Source of the DNA: Amycolatopsis sp. DSM 110486
GTDB taxonomy: Bacteria; Actinomycetota; Actinomycetes; Mycobacteriales; Pseudonocardiaceae
Reading direction: 5' to 3'
Length of the DNA: 64,000 nucleotides
Assembly: GCF_019468465.1 (NCBI RefSeq)
Contig: NZ_CP080519.1
Location: 6,131,001-6,195,000, forward strand
Under the pieces are notes generated by a model that was not told the origin of the DNA, searched no databases, and saw only the letters and a program-made list of their open reading frames with translations. Shown here in pieces: positions 1 through 9,056 of the stretch. The translations under genes and the position numbers were made by a program. Every line of letters starts with the position of its first letter. Within the stretch, counting starts at the first letter, position 1.

Positions 1-3000
1 CGGCGAAACCCGGTCCACCAGCTGCCGGAAGAACAGTGCACCACCCTCCAAAGTGGACAGCAGGGCCTCGTGGACCGGGCTCGACGGCGCGTTCTCCTCG
101 ACCTCCGGCAGCAGCAGGTCGGCCACGTCCGTCGGCGCCAGCGCCAGCCACCCGTCCCCGCCGGACAGCGCGCCGCAGCCTGCCCACGTGACCTCGCCGG
201 CCGTGGTGAGCTCGTCGAGCAGCGCGGGGGAGTAGCCCGGCAGCCGGCTCGGCAGGATCAGCGACTCCACGGCGCTGGCCGGCAACGGCGCGCCCGCCAG
301 CTGCTCGACCACTGACAGCACGTCGTCAGCCGTCGGCGCCGAGCGCATCCGCGCGCCGATCCCATGCCACGACGGCAGGAACCGGCCCAGTGCCGCGGGC
401 TCCACCGGCTCGACTTCCGCCCGCAGCTTCGCCAGCGACGCTCGCCGCAGCCGCCGCAGCACTGCCGCGTCGCAGTATTCGAGCCCCACACCGTGGGTGT
501 CCGGGTGCCCGACCGGGCTCAGTTCACCCCGGACCAGCCGGCCCTGCCCAGTCATCCGCTCCAGCACGCCCGTGACCACGGCCGAACCGAGCCCGAACCG
601 AGCGGCCGCCGCCGAAGCCGGGAACGGTGCGCGGATCCGCGCGTACCGCCCGAGCAGGTCGCCCAGCGGATCCTCCACCGGTTCCGTGAACGCCTCGGGC
701 ACCCCCACCGGCAGCGCGACCCCCAGCGCGTCGCGCACCCGCCCGGCGTCCTCGATCGCCAGATACCGTTCCTCGCCGGCGATCCGCACCCGGATCGCCC
801 GCCGCGCGGCTTCCAGCTCCTCCAGCCACTCGGGCTGGATCCCTCGTTCCAGAGCCTCCGCAGTGGACAGATCACCCAGGAATCGCAACAGGTCGGCCGC
901 GTCCTCGGCCGAACGCGCGTGCCGATCGGGATCGAGCCGCTGCAGTGACCGCTCCACCTCGCGCACGGCATCGGGATCCAGCAGCTCCCGGATCGCCTCC
1001 GTGCCGAGCAGTTCGGCCAGCAAACCGGAATCCAGCGACAACGCGGCCGCCCGCCGCTCGGCCAGCGGCGCGTCGGTCTCGTAGAGGAACATCCCGACGT
1101 AACCGAACAGCAGGCTCCGCGCGAACGGCGACGCCGCCGGCGTCTCCACCTCGACCAGCCGTACCCGCCGCGCCCGGACGTCGGCCATCAGCTCCCGCAG
1201 CCCGCCCACGTCGTAGACGTCCTGCAGGACCTCCCGCATCGCCTCCAGCACCACGGGGAACCGCTCGTACTTCGCCGCCACCGACAGGAGCTGCGACGCT
1301 CGCTGCCGCTGCTGCCACAACGGGGTCCGCCGCCGCGGATCGCGCCGCGGCAGCAGCAGCGACCGGGCCGCGCACTCGCGGAACCGCGCGGCGAACACCG
1401 CCGACCCGCCGACCTCCGCCACGATCAGCTGCTCGACCTCCTCCGGGTCCAGCAGCACGTCGTCGGCGCCGATGGTGACCTCGCCGCCCTCGGCGTCGAG
1501 CGCGTCGGGCAGCCGCAGCACGATGCCGTCGTCGGAATGCGCCACCTGCGCGTCGACACCCCGGTTCTCCCGCAGCCGCGCGGCGATCGCCAGCGCCCAC
1601 GGCGCGTTGACCTGCGCCCCGAACGGCGAGTGCACCACGATCCGCCAGTCGCCCAGCTCGTCGCGATAGCGCTCCAGCAGGATCGTCCGGTCGTTCGGCA
1701 CGTGCCGCGTTGCCGATTTCTGCTCTTCCAGGTACGCCAGCAGGTTGTCGCACGCCCGTTGGTCGAGCCCCGCCGCCGCGGCCCGGTTCCGCGCCGCCTC
1801 GCTGTCCGAAGTGGACAGCTCCCGCACGAACGCGCCCAGCGCCCGCCCCAGCTCCAGCGGCCGCCCGGCCGCGTCGCCCTTCCAGAACGGCATCCGCGCG
1901 GGCTCGCCCGGCGCCGGCACCACGATCACGCGGTCGTGGGTGATGTCCGTGATCCGCCACGACGACGTGCCCAGCAGGATGGTGTCGCCGACGCGCGACT
2001 CGTACACCATCTCCTCGTCGAACTCGCCGACGCGCGAGCCGGGTTTGTCGTCGGCCCCCGGCGTCATCACGGTGAACAGCCCGCGGTCGGGGATCGTGCC
2101 GCCCGACGTGACCGCCAGCCGCTGCGAACCCGGCCGCCCGTGCAGCTCACCGGTCACGCGGTCCCACGTGATCCGCGCCCGCAGCTCGCCGAACTCCTCG
2201 CTCGGGTACCGCCCGGCCAGCATGTCGAGCACCGCGTGCAACGCGTCGTCGGGCAACGCGGAGAACGGCGCCGCCCGCCGCACCAGCGCCGCGATCTCCG
2301 GCACCGTCCACGACTCGAGCGCCACCATCGCCACCACGTGCTGCGCCAGCACGTCGAGCGGGTTGCGCGGGTACCGCACGGCCTCGATCGCCCCCGCGGC
2401 CATCCGCTCCGCGACCACCGCGCACGACACGAGGTCGCCGCGGAACTTCGGGAACATCACGCCGGACGACACGGCCCCCACCTGGTGCCCGGCGCGCCCG
2501 ACCCGCTGCAGCCCCGACGCGACCGTGGGCGGCGCCTCGATCTGCACCACGAGGTCGACCGCACCCATGTCGATGCCCAGCTCCAGCGACGACGTCGCCA
2601 CCACGCACGGCAGCCGCCCGGACTTGAGCTCCTCTTCCACGTGGGTGCGCTGCTCCCGCGACATCGACCCGTGGTGCGCCCGCGCGATCGTCGGCGCGGC
2701 ACCGGTGGTGAGCCCGGATTGCCCGATCGCCTCGGCGGGGAAGGCGTCGCCGGCCCGCAGCTCCGTCTGTTCGGCCGCCAGCTCGTTGAGCCGCGCCGTG
2801 AGCCGTTCGGTGAGCCGCCGCGAGTTGGCGAACACGATCGTCGACCGGTGCGACTGGATCAGCTCCAGCACCCGTTCCTCGACCGCGGGCCAGATCGACG
2901 GCCGCTTCACCTCGGCGCCCGCAATCTCCTCCTGCGTGCCGATGCCGCCCTGAGAAGGCAGCTGCGACAACGACGTGAAGTTCTCCAGCCGCTCCATCGG

Positions 3001-3771
3001 CGACGGCGCCGGCCCGTCGAGGTTCGCCATGTCCTCCACCGGCACCTCAACGCGGACCTCGATGGTCTTCGCGAGCTTCGGCTGCACCACCGTGACCGGT
3101 CGCCCGCCCGCGAGGAAGGAGCTCACCTCGTCGACCGGCCGCACGGTGGCCGACAACCCGATCCGCTGCGCGGGCTTCGGCAGCAGCGCGTCGAGCCGCT
3201 CCAGCGACACCGCCAGGTGCGCGCCCCGTTTGCCGCCCGCCACGGCGTGGACCTCGTCGACGATCACCGTCTCCACGCCCGCCAGCGACTCCCGCGCCGA
3301 CGACGTGAGGATGAGGAACAGCGACTCCGGCGTGGTCACCAGCACATCAGGCGGAGTCTTGCCGAACGACCGGCGCTCGGCCGCCGTGGTGTCGCCGGTG
3401 CGCATGCCGACCTCGATCTCCGGCACCGGCAGCCCCAGCCGTCGCGACGCCTGCGAGATCCCCGCGAGCGGCGCGCGCAGGTTGCGCTGCACGTCGACCG
3501 CCAGCGCCTTCAGCGGCGAGACGTAGAGGATCCGGCAGCGCTTGCGCGGCTCCGCCGGCGGTGGTTCCACCGACAGCCGGTCGAGCGCCCACAGGAACGC
3601 GGACAGCGTCTTGCCGGACCCGGTGGGCGCCACCACCAGGGCGTGCTGCCCGGCGTGCGCGGCCCGCCAGGCCCCTTCCTGCGCCGCGGTCGGCGCGGCG
3701 AACGCCCCCTCGAACCACGTGCGGGTCGCGGGGGAGAAGAGGTCGAGGACGTCTGCTGCCACGTCCTCCAT
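1..3771 (-). CDS. lhr: ATP-dependent helicase Lhr, C-terminal end beyond the window
   Basis: Large superfamily 2 helicase of the Lhr family, a cytoplasmic DNA-repair helicase. The ATG at 3771 opens a frame that stays open for 1,257 codons to base 1, so the stop is outside; actinobacterial Lhr proteins are about 1,500 residues. Motifs in order: APTGSGKT (about residue 46), Walker B DEVH (about 170), GLSATV (about 205), and LQRVGRAGH of the second RecA-like domain (about 420), then the long Lhr-type C-terminal region. The DEVH box with RVGRAGH is typical of Lhr rather than RecQ. It is divergent from the Hsp70-like gene across a structured gap. Its nearness to recA and lexA fits a repair role, but I see no LexA box at its own start. 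Confidence 0.95.
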   Translation of the reverse strand, partial: MEDVAADVLDLFSPATRTWFEGAFAAPTAAQEGAWRAAHAGQHALVVAPTGSGKTLSAFLWALDRLSVEPPPAEPRKRCRILYVSPLKALAVDVQRNLRAPLAGISQASRRLGLPVPEIEVGMRTGDTTAAERRSFGKTPPDVLVTTPESLFLILTSSARESLAGVETVIVDEVHAVAGGKRGAHLAVSLERLDALLPKPAQRIGLSATVRPVDEVSSFLAGGRPVTVVQPKLAKTIEVRVEVPVEDMANLDGPAPSPMERLENFTSLSQLPSQGGIGTQEEIAGAEVKRPSIWPAVEERVLELIQSHRSTIVFANSRRLTERLTARLNELAAEQTELRAGDAFPAEAIGQSGLTTGAAPTIARAHHGSMSREQRTHVEEELKSGRLPCVVATSSLELGIDMGAVDLVVQIEAPPTVASGLQRVGRAGHQVGAVSSGVMFPKFRGDLVSCAVVAERMAAGAIEAVRYPRNPLDVLAQHVVAMVALESWTVPEIAALVRRAAPFSALPDDALHAVLDMLAGRYPSEEFGELRARITWDRVTGELHGRPGSQRLAVTSGGTIPDRGLFTVMTPGADDKPGSRVGEFDEEMVYESRVGDTILLGTSSWRITDITHDRVIVVPAPGEPARMPFWKGDAAGRPLELGRALGAFVRELSTSDSEAARNRAAAAGLDQRACDNLLAYLEEQKSATRHVPNDRTILLERYRDELGDWRIVVHSPFGAQVNAPWALAIAARLRENRGVDAQVAHSDDGIVLRLPDALDAEGGEVTIGADDVLLDPEEVEQLIVAEVGGSAVFAARFRECAARSLLLPRRDPRRRTPLWQQRQRASQLLSVAAKYERFPVVLEAMREVLQDVYDVGGLRELMADVRARRVRLVEVETPAASPFARSLLFGYVGMFLYETDAPLAERRAAALSLDSGLLAELLGTEAIRELLDPDAVREVERSLQRLDPDRHARSAEDAADLLRFLGDLSTAEALERGIQPEWLEELEAARRAIRVRIAGEERYLAIEDAGRVRDALGVALPVGVPEAFTEPVEDPLGDLLGRYARIRAPFPASAAAARFGLGSAVVTGVLERMTGQGRLVRGELSPVGHPDTHGVGLEYCDAAVLRRLRRASLAKLRAEVEPVEPAALGRFLPSWHGIGARMRSAPTADDVLSVVEQLAGAPLPASAVESLILPSRLPGYSPALLDELTTAGEVTWAGCGALSGGDGWLALAPTDVADLLLPEVEENAPSSPVHEALLSTLEGGALFFRQLVDRVSP

Positions 3772-3904
3772 GATGCGCGGCACCCCCGACAGTTTCCGAT
3801 TCCCGCCGTCGCGAACGGTCCCCTCGCGGCGAACGCCCAGGTCACGGCGCCGCCGACCACCCGACCGGGCGACCTGGACGTGCACTGCGTCACGCCCAGG
3901 GCCA

Positions 3905-3950
3905 CCCACCCCGAGCCCTCTTACCCACCCCGAGCCCTCTTACCCACCCC
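3905..3950. repeat. Tandem 19-bp repeat
   Basis: The unit cccaccccgagccctctta occurs twice without a mismatch (3905-3923 and 3924-3942), followed by a partial third copy (3943-3950). It lies in the non-coding gap between the divergent lhr and Hsp70-like genes. It looks like a small replication-slippage duplication; no function is evident. Confidence 0.85.
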
Positions 3951-3967
3951 CTCCAGGCGACCACAGC

Positions 3968-4060
3968 GCGAGATCGCGCCGGCTTCCGGATGGGGCGGTG
4001 CGATCGGCCCCCGGCCGATCCGACCGCCCCATCCGGAAGCCGGCTCAAAGGCGATCTCGC
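3968..4060. repeat. Long imperfect inverted repeat
   Basis: Left and right arms pair over about 39 bp. A 10-bp outer block (GCGAGATCGC, 3968-3977, with 4051-4060) is followed by a perfect 21-bp block (3978-3998 with 4024-4044), then an inner 8-bp block (GATCGGCC, 4002-4009, with 4013-4020) closing on a 3-nt loop. A 6-nt bulge on the right and a small internal loop interrupt it. It lies between two divergent starts, about 90 bp before the Hsp70-like start and about 200 bp before lhr, so it cannot terminate either gene. It could be a cruciform, a leader structure or a palindromic mobile remnant. The gap 3772-4147 otherwise holds only the 19-bp tandem repeat. Confidence 0.85.
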
Positions 4061-4147
4061 ACGCCCCGGCGAAGCCGGGGCCAAAAACACCGAAGCCCTT
4101 CGCATGGGAGCATCACGCCAGCGCAGCTATGTGTAGGGGGAATCGAA

Positions 4148-5992
4148 GTGCGGATCCTGTCGGTGGACCTGGGGACGTCCAACACCGTCGCCGTCCTTTC
4201 GGCGCACGGCAGGCCGCCGCGGGTCGTCGAGGTGGACGGCTCGGCCAACATGCCCTCGGCGATCTTCGACGGCGAGGACGGCACGATCATGGTGGGCCGC
4301 GACGCCGAACGCCGCGCCCGCCTGGACCCCACCCGCTTCGAGCCCAACCCGAAGCGCCGCATCGACGAGCAGACGCTGCTGCTGGGCACCGACGTCGTGC
4401 CCGTCAACGAAGCGCTCGCCGCGATCCTGCGCCGCGTGCTCGACGAGACCACGCGCCAGCTCGGCGGCGAGCAGCCCGACGAGGTCCGCCTCACGCACCC
4501 CGCGCAGTGGGGGCCGGTGCGCCGCAACGTCCTGCTGTCCTCGGCGCGGCTCGCGGGCATCGGCGCGAGCGTGGTCCTGGTGCCCGAACCCGTCGCCGCG
4601 GCCGCGCACTTTGCGTCGTTCCCGGGCAAGGGGCTCGCGCCCGGCCAGGCGCTCGCGGTGTACGACCTGGGCGCCGGCACGTTCGACGTCGCCGTGGTCG
4701 GCGCGACGCAGAACGGCTACGTCGTGCTCGCCGAGGACGGCCTGCCCGACCTCGGCGGCCTCGACGTCGACCAGGCGCTGATGGTGCACGTCGGGCGCGA
4801 GGTCTCGCACTCGGATCCCCAGCGCTGGCAACGCCTTCTGCGGCCGGAGTCCACGGCGGACCGGCGCACGCGGCGCGCGTTGCAGGAGGACGTGAAGGCG
4901 GCCAAGGAGGCGCTGTCGCGGCACCCGCAGACCGAGGTACCGATGCCGGAGCCGTTCAAGGACGTGCTGGTCACGCGCGGAGAACTCGAAGGTCTGGTGC
5001 GCCCGGCGATGCTGCGCAGCGTGGAGCTGCTCGCGCGCACGCTGCGGGCGGCCGGGCTGACGCCGGATCGTCTCGCGGGCATCTACCTGGTCGGCGGGTC
5101 GAGCCGGCTGCCGCTGGTCGGCTCGATGATCGCGGAGAAGCTCGGCGTCGTACCCGCGAGCCTCGACCAGCCGGAGACGGCCGTGGCGCTGGGCGCGCAG
5201 CACGTGGCGCGCGACGGGCTGTCGATGCGGACGCAGAACGTGGAAGGTCAGGTCGCGGCCGGTGCGCCCGCGTATGCGCCTGGTGGGTATCCGCCGCCGC
5301 CCCCGCGGCAGCCTCCGGCAGGGTACGCGCGGCCGTCGTTCCCGGCGGGGCCGGCGCCGTCGAACTTCCCGACGTACTCGCCCGCCACCGCCGCCACTGC
5401 CCCGGCGAAGAAGAAGAGCCGCGCGAAGCTGTGGATCGGCGTCGCTGCGGCGGTGGTCGTGGTTCTCGCGGCGGGGCTGACGGTGTTCCTGACGTCGTCT
5501 TCTTCGGCGCAGACCTACACCGCGGACCAGTGCCGCACGCCCGGGCAGGCCGACGCACAGGGCCTCACCGGGTGCCTGCGCCAGCTCGCGGGGAAGATCG
5601 CCGACACCGGCGGCTGCCGCCCGGGCATGGGCAACGGCCCCGCCGCGCCCGCGCAGAGCCTCGGCGCCACCTCGACGTGCGCGGCGCCGGGCCGCGCCGG
5701 CTCGCAGGTGACGTACGTGCAAGGCACGTCGGCCGCCGTGCTGAAGCAGTACACGGACGGGCTGCTCGCCTCCGCCGGCGGCGACCGCGTCGAGGCCGCG
5801 TGGAAGGGCAACGGGCTGGAGGGCCACTACTCGTCGGCGGCCGGGCAGAACGCGGCGGTGCTGGTGTTCACTGTGTCCGACCGGCCGCTCGTCGGCTTCA
5901 TCTACCAGGTCAATTCCGCAGGTCAGGGCGCTGCGCCGACCCCAGGGACGCTGGCGGACTACTTCGAGCAGAGCGTGCAGCCCGGCGAGTGA
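4148..5992 (+). CDS. Membrane-anchored Hsp70-family protein
   Basis: A 614-residue protein with an Hsp70/DnaK-type nucleotide-binding domain and no DnaK substrate-binding domain. Residues 1-370 carry the phosphate loops VDLGTSNT (start) and YDLGAGTFDVAVV (about 177-189), and the adenosine motif GIYLVGGSSR (about 315). A proline-rich linker follows, then KKKSR and one transmembrane helix (about 428-452). The last 160 or so residues would lie outside the membrane and contain four cysteines, possibly two disulfides. The GTG at 4148 is chosen because it directly precedes the ATPase fold and follows an AGGGGGAA ribosome-binding site; the frame is open further upstream but unlikely to be coding. 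The client or signal is unknown. The topology suggests an ATP-driven sensor or envelope chaperone, which is inference. Confidence 0.9.
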   Translation: MRILSVDLGTSNTVAVLSAHGRPPRVVEVDGSANMPSAIFDGEDGTIMVGRDAERRARLDPTRFEPNPKRRIDEQTLLLGTDVVPVNEALAAILRRVLDETTRQLGGEQPDEVRLTHPAQWGPVRRNVLLSSARLAGIGASVVLVPEPVAAAAHFASFPGKGLAPGQALAVYDLGAGTFDVAVVGATQNGYVVLAEDGLPDLGGLDVDQALMVHVGREVSHSDPQRWQRLLRPESTADRRTRRALQEDVKAAKEALSRHPQTEVPMPEPFKDVLVTRGELEGLVRPAMLRSVELLARTLRAAGLTPDRLAGIYLVGGSSRLPLVGSMIAEKLGVVPASLDQPETAVALGAQHVARDGLSMRTQNVEGQVAAGAPAYAPGGYPPPPPRQPPAGYARPSFPAGPAPSNFPTYSPATAATAPAKKKSRAKLWIGVAAAVVVVLAAGLTVFLTSSSSAQTYTADQCRTPGQADAQGLTGCLRQLAGKIADTGGCRPGMGNGPAAPAQSLGATSTCAAPGRAGSQVTYVQGTSAAVLKQYTDGLLASAGGDRVEAAWKGNGLEGHYSSAAGQNAAVLVFTVSDRPLVGFIYQVNSAGQGAAPTPGTLADYFEQSVQPGE

Positions 5993-6011
5993 GAGGGTTT
6001 CGTTCGCTGCC

Positions 6012-6038
6012 GCGGCGCGAACGGCCCGTTCGCGCCGC
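6012..6038 (+). terminator. Hairpin terminator after the Hsp70-like gene
   Basis: A perfect 13-bp inverted repeat (core GGCGCGAACGG with CCGTTCGCGCC, one central base) begins 20 nt after the stop codon. There is no U tract, as is common in actinobacterial terminators. Confidence 0.6.
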
Positions 6039-6067
6039 CGGCGAGGCCGCGAGCTAGCATTCGGCCG

Positions 6068-6262
6068 ATGCGTATCACGGTGTTCCGGCGGCTCATGGCG
6101 GACGAGTTCGGCCCCGGGCGGGCCGAGGTCCTGGCCCAGGACCACGTGCTCAGCGGGCTCGGCGGGAAGACCATCGACCAGGCTCTGGCTGCGGGGATCT
6201 CGGCGAAGCAGATCTGGCGCGAGGTGTGCGAAGCCTTCGACATCCCGTCGGAGCGGCGCTGA
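6068..6262 (+). CDS. DUF3046 family protein
   Basis: A 64-residue protein matching the DUF3046 family: basic N-terminus MRITVFRR, a central GKTIDQALAAG segment and an acidic C-terminal helix. It sits directly before recA, as the family does in mycobacteria and corynebacteria. No function is established. There is almost no leader: TAGCAT at 6055-6060 resembles a -10 element placed so that transcription could begin at or next to the ATG, suggesting a leaderless mRNA. No convincing ribosome-binding site is visible, which agrees. Confidence 0.85.
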   Translation: MRITVFRRLMADEFGPGRAEVLAQDHVLSGLGGKTIDQALAAGISAKQIWREVCEAFDIPSERR

Positions 6263-6344
6263 CCTGCGGTTTCCTGGTTCGCCCCGGGGAAGGGGAGCTC
6301 GGCAGGGCGAAAAACCCTAGCGGACGGGTGTGTCGCCACAACCC

Positions 6345-6360
6345 TCGAACACTTGTTCGT
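6345..6360 (+). promoter_or_regulatory. LexA (SOS) box and recA promoter
   Basis: TCGAACACTTGTTCGT matches the actinobacterial/Gram-positive SOS box TCGAAC-N4-GTTCGA at all but the last base. TACAGT at 6362-6367, just downstream, is a good -10 candidate, so LexA bound here would block the promoter. It lies about 150 bp before the recA ATG. Confidence 0.9.
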
Positions 6361-6509
6361 CTACAGTGTTGTGCACACCGGGGGCCGGCGATCCACAGAT
6401 CGGTCGCCGTGCCGGGAATTGTCGGTCCCTCCCCGTAGCGTCGGACCGGACAGAGCTTGATCTGGACAACCGAACAAGCCACACAGGCCAACCAGCGAGG
6501 TGGACCCCA

Positions 6510-7559
<1,050 letters not shown>

Positions 7560-7571
7560 AGTCGATCGGAA

Positions 7572-7603
7572 GGGTGAGTTGCGTTCGCGAAACGCGCTCA
7601 CCC
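7572..7603 (+). terminator. recA downstream hairpin
   Basis: GGGTGAG pairs with CTCACCC, and an inner GCGTT pairs with AACGC around a CGCGA loop, starting 12 nt after the recA stop. It probably limits readthrough from recA into recX, keeping RecX below RecA. Confidence 0.65.
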
Positions 7604-7624
7604 AGCGGATCGATTCAGGTGTCC

Positions 7625-7684
7625 TGTGGGGGTCGAACCCCCACACCCCCGCCAGGGGGCAAGCCCCCTGGACCCCCGGCGGGG
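7625..7684. repeat. Compound palindromic element between recA and recX
   Basis: Three nested or adjacent inverted repeats occur in 60 bp. TGTGGGGGT/ACCCCCACA closes on a CGA loop (7625-7645). CCAGGGGGC/GCCCCCTGG closes on an AA loop (7652-7671). An outer CCCCGCC/GGCGGGG pair (7647-7653 with 7678-7684) competes with the second. It looks like a GC-rich palindromic repeat that may occur elsewhere in the genome; copy number cannot be judged from one window. Confidence 0.7.
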
Positions 7685-7806
7685 TTGCGTTGGTGAGGTG
7701 AGTTCGCCCGCGTGGCCGGGTCGGCCCGGGTGGTGGGGGAGTGATGGTGCTTCGTCGGGCGGAGAGGGCGCGGCGGGGCGGGAGTGTGTGAGAGAGGAAG
7801 GGCGTA

Positions 7807-8352
7807 GTGGCGAGGGCGCCGAAGGTGGAACCGGCGGAGCTGCCGCCGGAGGAGCGGGCCAAGAAAGCCAAGGAGATCTGCTTCGATCTCCTGGCGGCGC
7901 GCCCGCGAACTGTCGACGAACTGCGGCAGACGTTGCGGCGCAAGGGTTTCGACGACGACACCATCGAAACCCTGCTCGGCAAACTCGACCGCGCCGGCCT
8001 CGTCAACGACGCCGAGTTCGCCGAGATGTGGGTCAAGGCCCGGCACGCCGGCCAGGGCCTCTCCCGCACGGCGCTCGTCGCCGAGCTGCGTCGCAAGGGC
8101 GTCGACGACGAGATCGCCACGCAGGCCGCCGGCGAGGTCGACCGCGAGGCGGAGGAGCAGCGGGCCCGCGAACTCGTCCGCAAACGCCTGGGCTCCCTCG
8201 GCAACGTCGACGAGCAGACGGCCATCCGCCGCCTCCTCGGCTTCCTCGGCCGCAAGGGCTACCCGCAGGGTCTCGCCTACACCGTCATCCGCGACGAGCT
8301 CCGCGAGTTCGGCGCCGAATCCAGCCTGCTGGACGACGCCACCATCGACTGA
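7807..8352 (+). CDS. recX: RecA regulator RecX
   Basis: A 181-residue RecX protein that binds RecA filaments and inhibits recombinase and co-protease activity. It shows the family's repeated three-helix modules: AKEICFDLLAARPRTVDELR, then LLGKLDRAGLVNDAEFAEMW, then RLLGFLGRKGYPQGLAY. The GTG start at 7807 follows an AGGAAGG ribosome-binding site. It is co-oriented with recA but separated from it by a hairpin and a palindromic element, which probably tune its expression. Length and position are normal for the family. Confidence 0.95.
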   Translation: MARAPKVEPAELPPEERAKKAKEICFDLLAARPRTVDELRQTLRRKGFDDDTIETLLGKLDRAGLVNDAEFAEMWVKARHAGQGLSRTALVAELRRKGVDDEIATQAAGEVDREAEEQRARELVRKRLGSLGNVDEQTAIRRLLGFLGRKGYPQGLAYTVIRDELREFGAESSLLDDATID

Positions 8353-8429
8353 ACCGCCCCGGAGCTACTTGTTCCGAAGCGAGCGGCCCTGCCGTTCCCC
8401 GCCCCGCGCAGAGAACGGCAGCGCGAACC

Positions 8430-9056
8430 TCAGCCGCGCAGCGCGGCGGCCTCGGTGGCCAGCTTCTCGACCGTCCCGAAGTCCTTGGCGGCCAACAGCT
8501 TCGCCGGCGTCAGCCACGAGCCGCCGAGGCAGCCGACGTTCGGCAGCGCCAGGTACGACGGCGCCGAGTCCACGGTGATCCCGCCGGTCGGGCAGAAGCG
8601 CAAGTCCGGCAACGGACCCGTCAGCGACTTCAGGTACGCCACTCCGCCGCTGGCCTCCGCCGGGAAGAACTTCAACGCCGTCAGGCCACGCTCGGCCAAG
8701 CGCATTGCCTCGGACACCGTCGCGGCACCCGGCAGGAACGGCAGGCCCGTGGCGAAACAGGCGTCGAGGACGGCGTCGGTGCAGCCCGGCGTCACCAGGA
8801 ACTTCGCGCCGGCGTCGGCCGCCTGCGCGGCCTGAGCCGGCGACGTCACGGTGCCCGCGCCCACGACAATGTCCGGCACCTCCGCGGCCACGCGCTCGAT
8901 CGCGGCGAGCGCGACCGGCGTGCGCAGGGTCAGCTCGATCACCCCGATCCCGCCATCGAGCAACGCGCGCGCGGTGGGCACTGCGTCGTCGACATCGTCG
9001 ATCACGACCACGGGCATCACGGGCGAAAGGGCGAGCAGGTCCGAACCGGTGGTCAC
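8430..9056 (-). CDS. eda: KDPG aldolase (2-dehydro-3-deoxyphosphogluconate aldolase)
   Basis: The 208-residue class I aldolase of the Entner-Doudoroff pathway, splitting 2-keto-3-deoxy-6-phosphogluconate into pyruvate and glyceraldehyde 3-phosphate; the family also cleaves 4-hydroxy-2-oxoglutarate. Visible signatures are the catalytic glutamate in [16 protein letters not shown], and the Schiff-base lysine in [10 protein letters not shown]. The GTG start overlaps the edd stop through GTGA, so the two genes are translationally coupled and read as edd then eda. Confidence 0.97.
   Translation of the reverse strand: MTTGSDLLALSPVMPVVVIDDVDDAVPTARALLDGGIGVIELTLRTPVALAAIERVAAEVPDIVVGAGTVTSPAQAAQAADAGAKFLVTPGCTDAVLDACFATGLPFLPGAATVSEAMRLAERGLTALKFFPAEASGGVAYLKSLTGPLPDLRFCPTGGITVDSAPSYLALPNVGCLGGSWLTPAKLLAAKDFGTVEKLATEAAALRG

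Noticed and set aside
6012..6038. GCGAAC...GTTCGC palindrome near recA as a second LexA box
   Set aside because: The half-sites are separated by 5 nt, not 4, and it sits where a terminator is expected.
1537..6057. Very long open frame on the plus strand, antisense to lhr and running into the Hsp70-like gene
   Set aside because: It is arginine/proline/histidine-rich, as expected for the complement of GC-rich codons, and crosses two well-recognised genes.
7625..7645. tRNA-like T-arm in the recA-recX gap
   Set aside because: The stem and loop resemble a T-arm, but the loop is GTCGAAC rather than TTCGANN and no acceptor, D or anticodon arms can be folded.
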